DNA of 64,000 nucleotides from Arsukibacterium sp. UBA3155 (GCA_002364615.1 DEYP01000008.1:40216-104215); one strand, 5' to 3'; positions 1-9,782 are shown, numbered from the stretch's first letter. Numbers and translations: made by a program. Notes: generated by a model from the letters alone, not told the origin.

Positions 1-47
1 ATATGGTAAATGGCAGTTATGGCTTAACTAACGAAAGAGAGGATGCC

Positions 48-1487
48 ATGTTAAAGCAAATATCGTTATGGTTAGCATTAAGTGCGGTGTTAACGGGGCT
101 GGCAAATGCAGCAGATTACGCTGAATTTACCACCCCAGGTCTGGCGAAAGGCCAGATCACCCATGACGATATTGCCCCCCTGATCCGTTATTATCAGCAG
201 CAGGACTGGCTTGAAGTTACTGAGCTGGGCCGCTCGGTAGAGCAGCGGCCTGTTTACCTGTTTAAAATTGGCCAGGGCGAGCGTAAAGTGCTGGCCTGGT
301 CTCAAATGCATGGCGACGAACCCACCGCCACGGCGGCTATTTTTGATTTGCTGGCGGTACTGGATGCGCAGCAGCAAGCACAAGCAGATAAAGATAAAGA
401 TCAAGATAATAGCCTGACAGACTGGCAGCAGCAGATTACCTTGTATTTAATTCCAATGCTAAACCCAGATGGGGCAGCGCGTAACAGCCGCTATAACGCG
501 CTGGGAATTGACGTTAACCGCGATGCGGTAGCGCTGCAAACCCCGGAAGGCCAGATGCTGATGCAGGCGGCAAAGCAAATTAAGCCCCATTATGGTTTTA
601 ATTTGCATGATCAGAACCGTTATCATGGCGCCGGTGACAATAAAAAGCCGGCAACGATTTCTTTGCTGGCACCGGCCTATAACGAGGCACGGGAGATAAA
701 CCCCAGCCGCCATGCTGCTATGCAGTTAATCAGTGCCGTCAAACCGATGCTGGATAAGGCGATACCCCAGCAGCTTGGCCGCTATGATGACGAATACTCC
801 GTGCGCTCTTTCGGCGATACCTTTTCTAAAATGGGCATTAGCACGGTATTGGTGGAGGCAGGGGGCAATTATAATGACCCGTTCCGCCAGCAAGCCCGCC
901 AGTTAAACCTGAAACTGTATTTAAATTGGTTAGCGTTAATTAGCAGCGGCAATTACCGTGATTATGATTTAAGCGGGTATCAGGCTATTCCGATGAATAA
1001 CAGCGGTGGCATGAAAGACTTAATTATTAGCAATATCAGTCTGCCAAAAGCGGATAGCAGTGGCGTGCTGGCCAAGGTTGATTTAGCCTTTAACGCCGGT
1101 GGCAATGGCCGGGGCAGTGTGGTGCTGGATGAGATAGGCGATGCCAGTATTTATGGTGCTTATCACAGCGTAGATGCCAGCGGCTTGCAGTACAGCGCTG
1201 GTAAAGCCTACCCGTTAACCAAACCATTAACCTTAAACACCGCGCGTTATATCCAGTTACTGGCAGAGGGTTACAGTCATTTTAGTGGTAAGCCAGATTT
1301 GCTGACGAATAACTCAGGGTTGCCGGTGGCGATAAATCCGCCAGGCGTGAAAAGCCGCTGGCCGCAGCGCCGTTCCTCTACCACTTTTTTGCTGAGTAAT
1401 GATAATAAGGTCCAGTTGGCCGTGGTACACGGCCGCGTGATCAGGCTGGCAGATGCCAGCCTGTTAGATGCATTTGGTGGCAATTAG
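48..1487 (+). CDS. Secreted M14-family zinc carboxypeptidase
   Basis: Predicted exported metallocarboxypeptidase that trims amino acids from peptides, possibly cell-wall peptides, outside the cytoplasm. The start at 48 follows a GAGAGGA ribosome site and gives a clean signal peptide (residues 1-21, ending LANA). An in-frame start at 3 would place 15 polar residues before it. The zinc site is visible as H88-x2-E91 in MHGDE plus H187 in NLHDQ, and the catalytic glutamate is E270 in VLVEAGG, matching the carboxypeptidase A pattern. NPDGAARNSR and DVNRD are further M14 signatures. The 479-residue length leaves a C-terminal extension of about 180 residues of unknown role. It converges on the reductase downstream. 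The family call is firm; the substrate is unknown. Confidence 0.85.
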   Translation: MLKQISLWLALSAVLTGLANAADYAEFTTPGLAKGQITHDDIAPLIRYYQQQDWLEVTELGRSVEQRPVYLFKIGQGERKVLAWSQMHGDEPTATAAIFDLLAVLDAQQQAQADKDKDQDNSLTDWQQQITLYLIPMLNPDGAARNSRYNALGIDVNRDAVALQTPEGQMLMQAAKQIKPHYGFNLHDQNRYHGAGDNKKPATISLLAPAYNEAREINPSRHAAMQLISAVKPMLDKAIPQQLGRYDDEYSVRSFGDTFSKMGISTVLVEAGGNYNDPFRQQARQLNLKLYLNWLALISSGNYRDYDLSGYQAIPMNNSGGMKDLIISNISLPKADSSGVLAKVDLAFNAGGNGRGSVVLDEIGDASIYGAYHSVDASGLQYSAGKAYPLTKPLTLNTARYIQLLAEGYSHFSGKPDLLTNNSGLPVAINPPGVKSRWPQRRSSTTFLLSNDNKVQLAVVHGRVIRLADASLLDAFGGN

Positions 1488-1489
1488 CG

Positions 1490-2041
1490 TTATTTGCTGC
1501 CATTAAGGCGTTGCTGCCAGCTAAGTAACGCCGCCAGCAGCTTACGCACGTTAGCCTGAATTTTGTCATCGGTTAAATCGCCATCGTTATCAAAAGCACC
1601 GCTAAAAGCATTGGCAAAGACCTCAGGTTGATTCAGCGGATGGAGGTTTAAATACACACATACCTGGCGTAAATGGTACTGAGAACGCGATGACCCCATG
1701 CCGGCGGCTGAGCCCATAATCGCCACCGGTTTTCCGCTTAATAAATGATTGTCAGGCTCGCGCGAGGCCCAGTCTAAGGCGTTTTTCAGGGCCGGTGCTA
1801 AAGAATAGTTATACTCAGGGCAGGCCAGCAGTAAGGCGTCAGCTTCAGCCAGTTGCTGGCATAAAGTTGCTACTGCTGCTGGTTTAGCACCCAGATCTGC
1901 ATTGTAAAAGGGCACTTCCATTAAATCTGCCAGGTGTATTTTCATGCCGTCAGGGCAATTGGCCATGGCATAGCGCACCAGACCCCGGTTAGTTGATTTG
2001 GCCCGCAGGCTGCCACAAATTGCCAGTACATTAATACTCAT
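1490..2041 (-). CDS. NADPH-dependent FMN reductase family protein
   Basis: Cytoplasmic flavodoxin-like oxidoreductase that uses NAD(P)H and FMN to reduce quinones, azo dyes or metals. The 183-residue length is normal. GSLRAKSTNRGL (residues 10-21) is the phosphate-binding loop of the NADPH-dependent FMN reductase family, PEYNYS contacts the flavin ring, and GSAAGMGSSR is the second conserved loop. It is a single gene, convergent with the carboxypeptidase and divergent from the META-domain lipoprotein. The physiological electron acceptor cannot be read from the sequence. Confidence 0.85.
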   Translation of the reverse strand: MSINVLAICGSLRAKSTNRGLVRYAMANCPDGMKIHLADLMEVPFYNADLGAKPAAVATLCQQLAEADALLLACPEYNYSLAPALKNALDWASREPDNHLLSGKPVAIMGSAAGMGSSRSQYHLRQVCVYLNLHPLNQPEVFANAFSGAFDNDGDLTDDKIQANVRKLLAALLSWQQRLNGSK

Positions 2042-2230
2042 CTTCGATCCTGTTTGCCATTAGAAAATAGCTATCAGTGTAGTTCAATGCTGAGCATTTT
2101 CACGGACCGCCGTAAATTCAGCGCCGGTACAGTGCTATGCTGGACAATACACTTTTTCCCGGCAGTTATCAGCCACCGGCGACAATTTAACGGCACCAGC
2201 CTGGCTGGATTGCTCACTAAAGGAATAAAT

Positions 2231-3058
2231 ATGACCTTTTCACCGCAGCTGCTTGGCAGCACCTTATTAACCGCTTTACTGCTGAGTGCTTGTCAGCCGG
2301 AATCTAAACCTGCGAGCTTGCCTGATAGTGCGCCAGCACAGCAGCTGGCGAGCGCCGACAACAGCCGTACTGCAGTGGACTGGCCCGGGAGTTATCAGGG
2401 GGTTATTCCGTGTGCCGATTGCTCCGGGATTAAGCTGACGCTGCAATTGCAGGCTGATCAACAGTACCAGTTGTCGCGCTATTATCAGGAGCGAGCTGAC
2501 GAACCGGAGCAAACCAGTGGCCGCTTTGAATGGAGCGACGATGGCAGCAGTATCCAACTGGACGATGCCGACGGTAGCCGTTTTCTGGTGGGTGAAAACC
2601 GCCTGTTGCTGCTGGACCAGCAGGGGCAGCGAATTGGCGGCGAGCTTGCTGCACAGTACTGGCTGGATAAACAACAGGATGAACCGGATGATTCTGCACC
2701 CGCAGTGGCGGCCGGCTTAACGATTGCTGGCAAATGGCAATTGATTGAATTGATGCAACAAAGCGTGGCTGATGACAATCAGGTGTTTTTACAGTTTGAT
2801 CCCGCTGGCCGGGTATCGGGGTATACCGGTTGTAACAACCTGACCGGTAGCTATAAGTTACAGGACGCCATGCTGAGTTTCGGCCCGCTGGCCACTACCC
2901 GCAAAGCCTGTCGGGAAGATACGCTTGAACCGCAATTTCTGGAGGTACTGGCAAAAGTAGATAACATCAGTATTGCCGGTGAGGTGTTAAGCCTGAACCG
3001 GGCCAGAATGGCGCCGTTAGCCCGCTTTCGCAGGCTGGAGCAGGATCAGGCAGAGTAG
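2231..3058 (+). CDS. NlpE-N / META domain lipoprotein
   Basis: Predicted lipoprotein of 275 residues combining two envelope-stress domains. I chose the start at 2231 because it follows AAAGGAAT and produces a lipoprotein signal ending LLLSAC with the lipidated cysteine at residue 21. The longer frame from 2054 has no plausible signal. Residues about 50-150 resemble the NlpE N-terminal domain (GSYQGVIPCADCSGI), with the CADC pair. Residues about 160-265 are a META/HslJ domain (SGYTGCNNLTGSY, FGPLATTRKAC). NlpE-type proteins sense surface contact and copper stress through Cpx, and META proteins are linked to heat shock and motility. The actual role here is inferred only from those domains. Confidence 0.85.
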   Translation: MTFSPQLLGSTLLTALLLSACQPESKPASLPDSAPAQQLASADNSRTAVDWPGSYQGVIPCADCSGIKLTLQLQADQQYQLSRYYQERADEPEQTSGRFEWSDDGSSIQLDDADGSRFLVGENRLLLLDQQGQRIGGELAAQYWLDKQQDEPDDSAPAVAAGLTIAGKWQLIELMQQSVADDNQVFLQFDPAGRVSGYTGCNNLTGSYKLQDAMLSFGPLATTRKACREDTLEPQFLEVLAKVDNISIAGEVLSLNRARMAPLARFRRLEQDQAE

Positions 3059-3065
3059 TCGCAGC

Positions 3066-4244
3066 TTAACGGTATAGCAGATAGGGTTGGCGCTGCTGGG
3101 CAAACGCCTGTAAGTCGGTTTGCCAGCTGGCCCTGATTTGCTGCTCGGTTAACCCTTGCTCAATCTGCTGTCGTAGTTTGCTGGTGCCGGCCAGTTTATC
3201 CATAAAGCCCGGCGAGTTAAAAAAAGTGGCATTGTTGGCTGCAAACAATTGCTGCCAGTTAATTAAGTAGCTTAAATCTAAGCCACCGGCTGCTACCTGG
3301 CGCAAGTCCTGACCCCGACTGATGGTATTTTTTAATGGTGGGTTCATAGCTGCACCGGGCGTCGCTACCGGGGTAAAGTTAAACTCTCCTAAACTAAATT
3401 TATCATAACCAATCGCCTGAAACGGAAACGGGGTGCCGCGGCCAATACTTAACGGCGTCGCCTCAAAAAAGCCCAGCGACGGATACAGCGCGATGGCCTG
3501 ATCATTCGGTAAGTTAGGGCTGGGCGGTACCGGCAAGCTGTAGGCCATATCACGCTGGTAATTCGCGACCGGGATCACTGTCAGCTCCAGCTTATCGGCG
3601 TCAGTTATCCAGCGCTCGCCCTTAATCATTAGTGCCAGCTCGCCCACCGTCATGCCGTGCAGCAGCGGTATCGGGTGCATACCCACAAAAGATTGATAGG
3701 CTAAATCGAGCACCGGCCCATCCAGATAGCGGCCGTTGGGGTTAGGGCGGTCGAGTACCAGCATTGTCACCTTATGCTCAGCGGCTGCCTGCAGCAGATA
3801 GTGCATAGAGCTGATATAGGTGTAATAGCGAACACCGACATCCTGAATGTCGAAAATTACGATGTCCAACGCCTGCATTTGCGCAGCACTGGGTGCCTTG
3901 TTGGCGCCGTACAGCGATAGCAGCGGAATACCGGTTTTGCTGTCGGTACCCGAGCTGACTTTAGCGCCAGCATCATGATCGCCACGAAAGCCATGCTCTG
4001 GCGCAAATACACTGACAATATTCACCTGATTTTCCAGCAACACATCGACCAGGTGCTGCTGGCCTATCCGCGAGGTTTGGTTAACCAGTAAACCCACTCT
4101 TTTATCTTTAAGCAGCGGCAAATAGGCTGCCAGTTGCTCTGCACCAGGGGTGGCGGGGCTTGCTGCAGTTGACGGTTGCTGACTGCGGCTGTCGCCACAG
4201 GCGGCTAAGCAAATAAGCAGCAGTATACTTAACCAGCGTTTCAT
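3066..4244 (-). CDS. namZ: NamZ-like exo-beta-N-acetylmuramidase (DUF1343) lipoprotein
   Basis: Family DUF1343/COG3876. Characterised members from Bacillus subtilis and Tannerella are exo-N-acetylmuramidases that release MurNAc from the non-reducing ends of peptidoglycan fragments. The 392-residue protein begins with a lipoprotein signal (LLICLAAC, Cys16), so it should act in the periplasm or at the surface. Conserved stretches include [41 protein letters not shown] and [11 protein letters not shown]. It is the last gene of a four-gene minus-strand operon (symporter, kinase, MurQ, NamZ) and its start overlaps the MurQ stop by four bases. The context strongly supports MurNAc release. Enzymatic activity of this member is inferred. 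Confidence 0.85.
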   Translation of the reverse strand: MKRWLSILLLICLAACGDSRSQQPSTAASPATPGAEQLAAYLPLLKDKRVGLLVNQTSRIGQQHLVDVLLENQVNIVSVFAPEHGFRGDHDAGAKVSSGTDSKTGIPLLSLYGANKAPSAAQMQALDIVIFDIQDVGVRYYTYISSMHYLLQAAAEHKVTMLVLDRPNPNGRYLDGPVLDLAYQSFVGMHPIPLLHGMTVGELALMIKGERWITDADKLELTVIPVANYQRDMAYSLPVPPSPNLPNDQAIALYPSLGFFEATPLSIGRGTPFPFQAIGYDKFSLGEFNFTPVATPGAAMNPPLKNTISRGQDLRQVAAGGLDLSYLINWQQLFAANNATFFNSPGFMDKLAGTSKLRQQIEQGLTEQQIRASWQTDLQAFAQQRQPYLLYR

Positions 4245-5161
4245 GCTTTTGCCTCCAGCGCTTTACCAACAAAGCCCTGGCTTTTGACCAGTGCCTGCTG
4301 ACAGCTGGCCAGATCATCACCGGTTAAAATAAGTAAAATGGCCAGCTTAGCGTTCATATCGGCTTGCTGCAGGGCAGCGCTGGCGGTAACACTATTGCAG
4401 TCGGTCGCCTGCATTACAATACGAACCGCCCGCGCCTGCAGTTTCTCATTACTGGCGTGCAAGTCGACCATCAGATTCTGATAAACCTTTCCGCTGCGCA
4501 CCATGGCCGCGGTGCTTAACATATTAAGCAGCATTTTCTGCGCGGTGCCGGCTTTCATCCGGGTAGAGCCAGTGAGGACTTCCGGGCCTACTTCAGCACA
4601 AATTGCAATGTCGGCTGCCTGCAGTATTGAGCCTGTGCTATTGCAGCTGATGGCAACGGTAGTGGCACCCAGTTTGCGGCCATAGTCCAGACCTCCCAGC
4701 ACATAAGGCGTGCGGCCACTGGCAGCGATACCAACCAGTACGTCGTTTGGCCCGAAGTCAATTGCTGTTAATTCTTCCTCTGCCAGTTGCGGACTGTCTT
4801 CGGCACCTTCTACTGCCCGCTGAATGGCGGTGGTACCGCCGGCAATTAAACCAATAACCTGATTTGCCGGCACACTAAAAGTAGGCGGACACTCGGCGGC
4901 GTCTAAAATACCCAGCCGGCCACTGGTGCCGGCGCCCAGATATATTAGCCGGCCGCCACTGGCAAACGCGGCAACGATAGCATCAACGGCCTGTGCCACT
5001 GCCGGTAAGGTTGCCACTAAGGCCGGTGCAACCGTATGGTCGGCTTGGTTAATCAGCCTGACAATTTCCAGACTGTCGAGGGTATCTAAAGCAGTAGACG
5101 CCGGATTGCGAGCTTCGGTGCTCATACTGGCCAGTTGTTGCAGCAATTCAGTTTGACTCAT
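4241..5161 (-). CDS. murQ: N-acetylmuramic acid 6-phosphate etherase MurQ
   Basis: Cytoplasmic lyase that splits the D-lactyl ether of MurNAc-6-phosphate, giving GlcNAc-6-phosphate and lactate. At 306 residues it is full length. The SIS-fold sugar-phosphate site is clear ([17 protein letters not shown], residues 74-90), with ECPPTFS holding the catalytic glutamate at E90 and VEGAEDSP (E118/E121) the second acidic site. [13 protein letters not shown] is the family signature near the C-terminus. It lies between the sugar kinase (33 bases upstream) and NamZ (4-base overlap), so translation of the pair is probably coupled. The kinase next door would supply the phosphorylated substrate. Confidence 0.96.
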   Translation of the reverse strand: MSQTELLQQLASMSTEARNPASTALDTLDSLEIVRLINQADHTVAPALVATLPAVAQAVDAIVAAFASGGRLIYLGAGTSGRLGILDAAECPPTFSVPANQVIGLIAGGTTAIQRAVEGAEDSPQLAEEELTAIDFGPNDVLVGIAASGRTPYVLGGLDYGRKLGATTVAISCNSTGSILQAADIAICAEVGPEVLTGSTRMKAGTAQKMLLNMLSTAAMVRSGKVYQNLMVDLHASNEKLQARAVRIVMQATDCNSVTASAALQQADMNAKLAILLILTGDDLASCQQALVKSQGFVGKALEAKA

Positions 5162-5194
5162 CAGCCACTCACTTGGTTAGGGTTTAGTAAAACG

Positions 5195-6100
5195 TTATGC
5201 GCCGGAGCCGCCAGAGTTTTTGTTTGGCCCGGCAACGCCTGAAAACTTTGCCAGCTGCTGCGCAGCTAATATCATGCCTCCGTCCAGTGCATCGCCGCGT
5301 GCGGGTTGCAACAAGCGGTTGATCTCAGGGCTCAGCAACGGCTGACTGCTTGCCGCCAGGCCACCGAGCAATACTACTGGCAATGAACGTTCGCCACGGC
5401 AGCAGCAAATAAGTTCAGCAATGGCAATGGCGTGCTGATGCAGCAGTTGCTGCGCCAGTGGGCAATGCTGATGAGCAAACACCAACGGCACCAACGCTGC
5501 AAAGTCACTGGCACCGGCTTGTTTAAGCCAGGGCAATACCGTTTGGATATCGTTGCCGCACTGTGCAGCCAGGGCTTGCGTTAACGGGCTGGATACACCC
5601 TGGTCGCTATCCAGTTGCCACAATAACTGGCGCACGGCCAGCTTGCCCAGCCAGGCACCACCGCCTTCATCACCAATATTAAAGCCCCAGCCACCGGTTT
5701 GCTGCTCAGTGCCGTCCGCGGATAAGCGCATGGCCACCGAGCCGGTACCCAGCGCTACCATAACAACCGGCTCGCCATTATTGGCGCCGTATAGCGAGGT
5801 GCGTGCATCAGTGGTCAATTGCCAGGCGGCGAAATCAAGTTGCAGTTGCTGGCAAAACGCGCGGTAAAGTTGCGGATTACCGGCACCGGCCAAACCAATA
5901 CAGGCCATAACCTGGGCCAGGCTGATGTCTGCTTGCTGACATAACTGCAAACTTAGTTGACGAACCGTGGCGACAGCCAGTTCCAGATCATTGGATAGCT
6001 GAGCCGGCCCGCCGGCAGCCTGCCATTGCTGACCGCTGATTGTGTGTTGCAGTCTGGCCAGGGTTTTACTGCCGCCACCATCTACCGCCAGTAAATACAT
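5195..6100 (-). CDS. BadF/BadG-type N-acetylhexosamine kinase
   Basis: Sugar kinase of the ASKHA fold, BadF/BadG/BcrA family, which includes eukaryotic-type GlcNAc kinase and the MurK kinases that phosphorylate MurNAc and GlcNAc at O6. The 301-residue protein starts with the phosphate-1 loop DGGGSKT (residues 7-13) and has ALGTGSVAM as phosphate-2 and GGWGFNIGDEGGGAW, a family hallmark. No signal peptide is present, so it is cytoplasmic. It sits one base after the symporter stop and just before MurQ, so MurNAc is the most likely substrate, with GlcNAc also possible. The family call is firm and the MurK-like specificity is inferred from context. Confidence 0.85.
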   Translation of the reverse strand: MYLLAVDGGGSKTLARLQHTISGQQWQAAGGPAQLSNDLELAVATVRQLSLQLCQQADISLAQVMACIGLAGAGNPQLYRAFCQQLQLDFAAWQLTTDARTSLYGANNGEPVVMVALGTGSVAMRLSADGTEQQTGGWGFNIGDEGGGAWLGKLAVRQLLWQLDSDQGVSSPLTQALAAQCGNDIQTVLPWLKQAGASDFAALVPLVFAHQHCPLAQQLLHQHAIAIAELICCCRGERSLPVVLLGGLAASSQPLLSPEINRLLQPARGDALDGGMILAAQQLAKFSGVAGPNKNSGGSGA

Positions 6101-7681
6101 TTAATGCTCCGCTTTATTTGCTGTTGTCAAAAGGGCTGCATGTTGTGGTTTACCTGCCATACAAACCAGACAGGCAATCAGGGTGCCCAGACACAATTGC
6201 CAGGTGAAGCCAAGATCCCAACTGGCCAGGGTCGGACTAATTAATTGCAACAGGTAAGGCTGCAGCAATAATGTGACACTGAAACCGGCTAAAAGCGCGG
6301 CAGTCACGCTGCGGCTGTTGCCCCGCTTGCTGAATAATGCGGTAAAAAATACACCCAGCAAGCCGCTATAAGAAAACACCATAACACTCAGCGCAAACGC
6401 CAGTAGTGGCATATCAGAATATTGCTGCCAGTAAAAACACAGCACAGCCATTGCGGATAGTGCCACCGCAGTGAGCAGCATCGCCCATTGACCGGCGTGA
6501 ACGTAATGCCGCTCGCTGGTTAGGGCCTGGCGGCGTTCGCGCCAGGGTTGGTAGATATCGGCAACCAGCACCGAAGCCATCGAATTTAAGCCTGAGGTAA
6601 TGGTAGATAGCGCTGCGGCAATAACACCCACCACGACCAGGCCCCGCAGGCCCGATGGCATTTCATTTAACACATAATACATAAATACGGTAATTTGTTC
6701 ACCGCCAAAGCTACCGCTATAGCTGGCGCTGTTGGCAAACACATCGGGCCGTTGGTAATAAATATACAGCAGTAAACCAATCACAATAAAGACCAGCATC
6801 ACCGGGATCACCAGCAGTGCCGACGATAACAGGGCTTTTGCGCCCCCGGCTGCGGTTTTGCAGGTCAGCACCCGTTGCGTCATGTCTTGATCGAGGCCAA
6901 ATGCAGCAATATTTAACAGCACGAAACCGGTCAGTGCAGACCAGATAGTGAACACCCCGCTGCTACTGAAATCGGGTCTGAAATCAAAGAGTAATAATTT
7001 AGAGCTGCCATCGGCCAGCGGCTCACTTAGCACCTGATATAAGCTGCTCAGGTCCAGTTGCAAGCTATGATATAAATAGCCAAGCACCACCAGTGCAGCC
7101 GTAACATACACTGCGCACTGCAAGGCATCAGTGTAAATAACCGAACGAATACCACCGGCCATGGTGCAAGCAAGCCCTACCACGGCCAGTAAAATAATAG
7201 CGATCACCACACTGCCGGCGTCGATATTACTGAATAAAAGCATGGCAACCGCCAGCGCGGCCATATACAAGCGGGCACCACTGGCAAACACCCGACCAAA
7301 TAAATACATTTTACCAGCGTGATTTTTGGCGGTCGCGTTAAAGCGGCTTTCCAGTAACTCGTATACGGTAGTGACTTTTAACTGGTAATAGCGTGGGATT
7401 AGCCATTTAATCACTACTAAGGTGGCGATGATGGCACCAATGTTGGTTGCAAGGTAGCTAAGGTTGCCGCGAAACCCCATGTCGGGACCGCCCAGAAACG
7501 TCGCTGCCGACTGCGAAGTGGCCAGAACCGATATCGCCACCAGAAACGGCGGCATGGCGTTGCCCCCGAGGAAGTAGTCACTGCTATTATTCGCTTTACG
7601 CCGGTTTACCCAAATAGCCAGGCTGGCCAGCAGCAGAAAATATCCAAAAAATACCGTCCAGTCTAACAACGTCAGTTGCAT
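6101..7681 (-). CDS. Sodium:solute symporter (SSS family), likely amino-sugar importer
   Basis: Inner-membrane symporter of 526 residues with about 13 hydrophobic segments, consistent with the LeuT-fold SSS family. Recognisable parts are LGGNAMPPFLVAISVLATS near TM1-2, FGRVFASGARLYMAALAV, and AALSTITSGLNSMASVLVADIYQP around TM8, which carries the serine/threonine residues typical of the sodium site. It is the first gene of the operon with the kinase, MurQ and NamZ. It therefore probably imports MurNAc (or a GlcNAc-MurNAc mixture) released in the periplasm, doing the job a PTS permease does elsewhere. Its operon is divergent from nagZ. The substrate is an inference from neighbours. Confidence 0.88.
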   Translation of the reverse strand: MQLTLLDWTVFFGYFLLLASLAIWVNRRKANNSSDYFLGGNAMPPFLVAISVLATSQSAATFLGGPDMGFRGNLSYLATNIGAIIATLVVIKWLIPRYYQLKVTTVYELLESRFNATAKNHAGKMYLFGRVFASGARLYMAALAVAMLLFSNIDAGSVVIAIILLAVVGLACTMAGGIRSVIYTDALQCAVYVTAALVVLGYLYHSLQLDLSSLYQVLSEPLADGSSKLLLFDFRPDFSSSGVFTIWSALTGFVLLNIAAFGLDQDMTQRVLTCKTAAGGAKALLSSALLVIPVMLVFIVIGLLLYIYYQRPDVFANSASYSGSFGGEQITVFMYYVLNEMPSGLRGLVVVGVIAAALSTITSGLNSMASVLVADIYQPWRERRQALTSERHYVHAGQWAMLLTAVALSAMAVLCFYWQQYSDMPLLAFALSVMVFSYSGLLGVFFTALFSKRGNSRSVTAALLAGFSVTLLLQPYLLQLISPTLASWDLGFTWQLCLGTLIACLVCMAGKPQHAALLTTANKAEH

Positions 7682-7709
7682 GGCAGAATTCCCGAGGCCT
7701 GATTTTATT

Positions 7710-7722
7710 ATTAACCGTTAAT
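7710..7722. promoter_or_regulatory. Short palindrome in the symporter/nagZ divergent promoter region
   Basis: ATTAAC-C-GTTAAT is an interrupted palindrome with 6-base arms in the 146-base gap between the two divergent sugar-recycling operons. The position suits an operator serving both promoters. At this length and AT content it could be chance, and no regulator is assigned. Confidence 0.25.
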
Positions 7723-7827
7723 TTTTACTTTTGCCCCCTGCCACTACTGGCGGGCACCGTGTTTTTTTGTTTTACTGCAAGCCCATAGCAGCACAATCGT
7801 TACCTTAACATAAGCGGAGTAAACAGT

Positions 7828-9780
7828 GTGTCGGATCAGCAAAATTGGTGGCAACGGTTACGGTGGGCAAGTTGGATGGTTGTGGGCATGCTATCCGGTG
7901 TGCTGGCAATGAGCAGTCAGGCGCAGCCAACGACGGCCCCTGTAACCACAGCCACGGTCCGGCAGATGCTGGGCCAGAAACTGATGCTCGATTTACGCTA
8001 TTACTGCACTGAACCTGTGGCGGCGGGCAAGTGCCGCACGCCGTTAACCAGCCTGCCACCGGAGCTGGCAGACTTAATCAGCCAGTACGATATTGGCGGC
8101 GTCATCTTATTTGCCGAAAACCTTGAGCACAACGAGCAGATTATTACCCTGAACCGCCAATTGCAGCAGGCGGCGGCCCGCTCTGCTTTAAAACACCCGT
8201 TATTTATTGGTATCGATCAGGAAGGGGGCCGGGTTGCCCGCCTACCGCGCCAGCACTCCAGTGCCTTTAGTGGCAATATGGCCATCGGTGCTACCTATCC
8301 GAAACATGGCAATCATTTTGCTGAACTGACGGGCCGTGTCATTGCGGACGAACTGCTGGCCCTTGGTATTAACGTTAATTTTGCGCCAACAGTTGATGTT
8401 AATGTTAATCCGGATAATCCGGTAATTAATGTGCGGGCCTTTGCAGAAGACCCGGCGGTGGTCGCAGAACTGGGCGGTGCCATGACGGCGGCCATGCAGC
8501 AACGTGGTGTTATTGCCGCCTTGAAACATTTTCCGGGCCATGGCGACACCCATATCGACAGTCATTTGGGTTTACCGCGGGTAGCGCATAGCCGCCAGCA
8601 GATTGATCAGGTCGACTTGCTGCCTTTTGCTAAAATTATTAACCAGCATAACCCCGGTATGATTATGACAGCGCATATTCAGTATCCGGCGCTGGATAGC
8701 AGTACTTTTACTGCCAAAGATGGCCAGCAGATGATAAAACCGGCGACGTTATCACGGGCAATTTTACATGACTTGCTGCGCCAGCAACTGGATTATCAGG
8801 GGCTTATTGTTACCGATGCGCTGGATATGGCGGGTATCAGCCATTTTTTCAGCCCGCACGATGCGGTGATCGCTACCTTTGCTGCCGGTGCCGACATTGC
8901 GCTGATGCCGGTAAAGCTGCAAAGCCCGGCTGAACTGGCCGATTTAGCGGCGTTGCTCAACGCGCTGGAGCAAGCGGTGTTGGCGGGCCAGCTGGAGCGT
9001 ACTGAACTGGACGCCTCCTATCAGCGGATTAGTCGTCTCAAACAGCAGTATCCGTTGATGCCAACCGGTTCTGCAAAGACGCAGCTGCTAGCGGCAAATA
9101 AAGTACTGGGCAGTCCGGCCCACCGGCAGGCTGAGCTGGCACTGGCTCAGGCCGCAGTGACCCGTATTTCTGTAGCTGGCATGGCGGAACAAGCCAGTAT
9201 GCCGACGCTTAACGGCAAACAGGTGTTGCTGATTATGCCAGACAATAACAAAGCGGCAGCGCTCAGTCTGGCGTTACAGCAACAAAGCCCGCAACCGCTT
9301 ACTATCAGTAGCATTAGTTTGTTGCAGCAGGACCTGACAGAGGCCGCTGACCTGCTGAAGCGGGCTGAGGTGGTGATTAGTGGCTTTATCACCCCGATGC
9401 CGTCACTTGCTGAAATTGGAGGCATGGATGATATTAGTGCGCTTGGACCACTGGCAGCCCGTTATCAGCGCCAGCAGCAGGACTTTTTGAGTTTATTACG
9501 CCAGATAAAGCAGCAGCAAAAGCCCCATGTTTATATCAGCCTGCGCGCGCCTTATGATGCCGCCACCTATGGGCCCTATGCTGATCTGGCACTGGCCAGC
9601 TACGCCTACAACAGTGAAGATAAAGCTATTGCAGCGGGCGAGCCTGGCGCTACTTATACGGCGTTGGCAAGAGTTTTACTGGGCCAGGTTAAGCCTACCG
9701 GCGTGCTGCCGGTTACCCTGAAGCCGACGTCCACAGCACCTGCCCAGCAAGCCACGGCAGCGTCACAGGGTAGCAAATAA
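7828..9780 (+). CDS. nagZ: Exported NagZ-type beta-N-acetylglucosaminidase (GH3)
   Basis: Glycoside hydrolase family 3 enzyme that removes GlcNAc from GlcNAc-MurNAc chains. The start is GTG at 7828 with GCGGAG upstream. The NagZ histidine loop KHFPGHGDTHIDSH lies at residues 233-246 and the nucleophile is D330 in VTDALDMAG. At 650 residues it is about twice the length of the usual cytoplasmic Gram-negative NagZ and resembles the long two-domain secreted NagZ of Bacillus subtilis. Residues about 14-32 form a hydrophobic export signal ending AMSSQAQ, so the enzyme should act in the periplasm, as a free or anchored protein. It is two bases upstream of the acetyltransferase and divergent from the symporter-MurQ-NamZ operon. 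Confidence 0.9.
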   Translation: MSDQQNWWQRLRWASWMVVGMLSGVLAMSSQAQPTTAPVTTATVRQMLGQKLMLDLRYYCTEPVAAGKCRTPLTSLPPELADLISQYDIGGVILFAENLEHNEQIITLNRQLQQAAARSALKHPLFIGIDQEGGRVARLPRQHSSAFSGNMAIGATYPKHGNHFAELTGRVIADELLALGINVNFAPTVDVNVNPDNPVINVRAFAEDPAVVAELGGAMTAAMQQRGVIAALKHFPGHGDTHIDSHLGLPRVAHSRQQIDQVDLLPFAKIINQHNPGMIMTAHIQYPALDSSTFTAKDGQQMIKPATLSRAILHDLLRQQLDYQGLIVTDALDMAGISHFFSPHDAVIATFAAGADIALMPVKLQSPAELADLAALLNALEQAVLAGQLERTELDASYQRISRLKQQYPLMPTGSAKTQLLAANKVLGSPAHRQAELALAQAAVTRISVAGMAEQASMPTLNGKQVLLIMPDNNKAAALSLALQQQSPQPLTISSISLLQQDLTEAADLLKRAEVVISGFITPMPSLAEIGGMDDISALGPLAARYQRQQQDFLSLLRQIKQQQKPHVYISLRAPYDAATYGPYADLALASYAYNSEDKAIAAGEPGATYTALARVLLGQVKPTGVLPVTLKPTSTAPAQQATAASQGSK

Positions 9781-9782
9781 TA

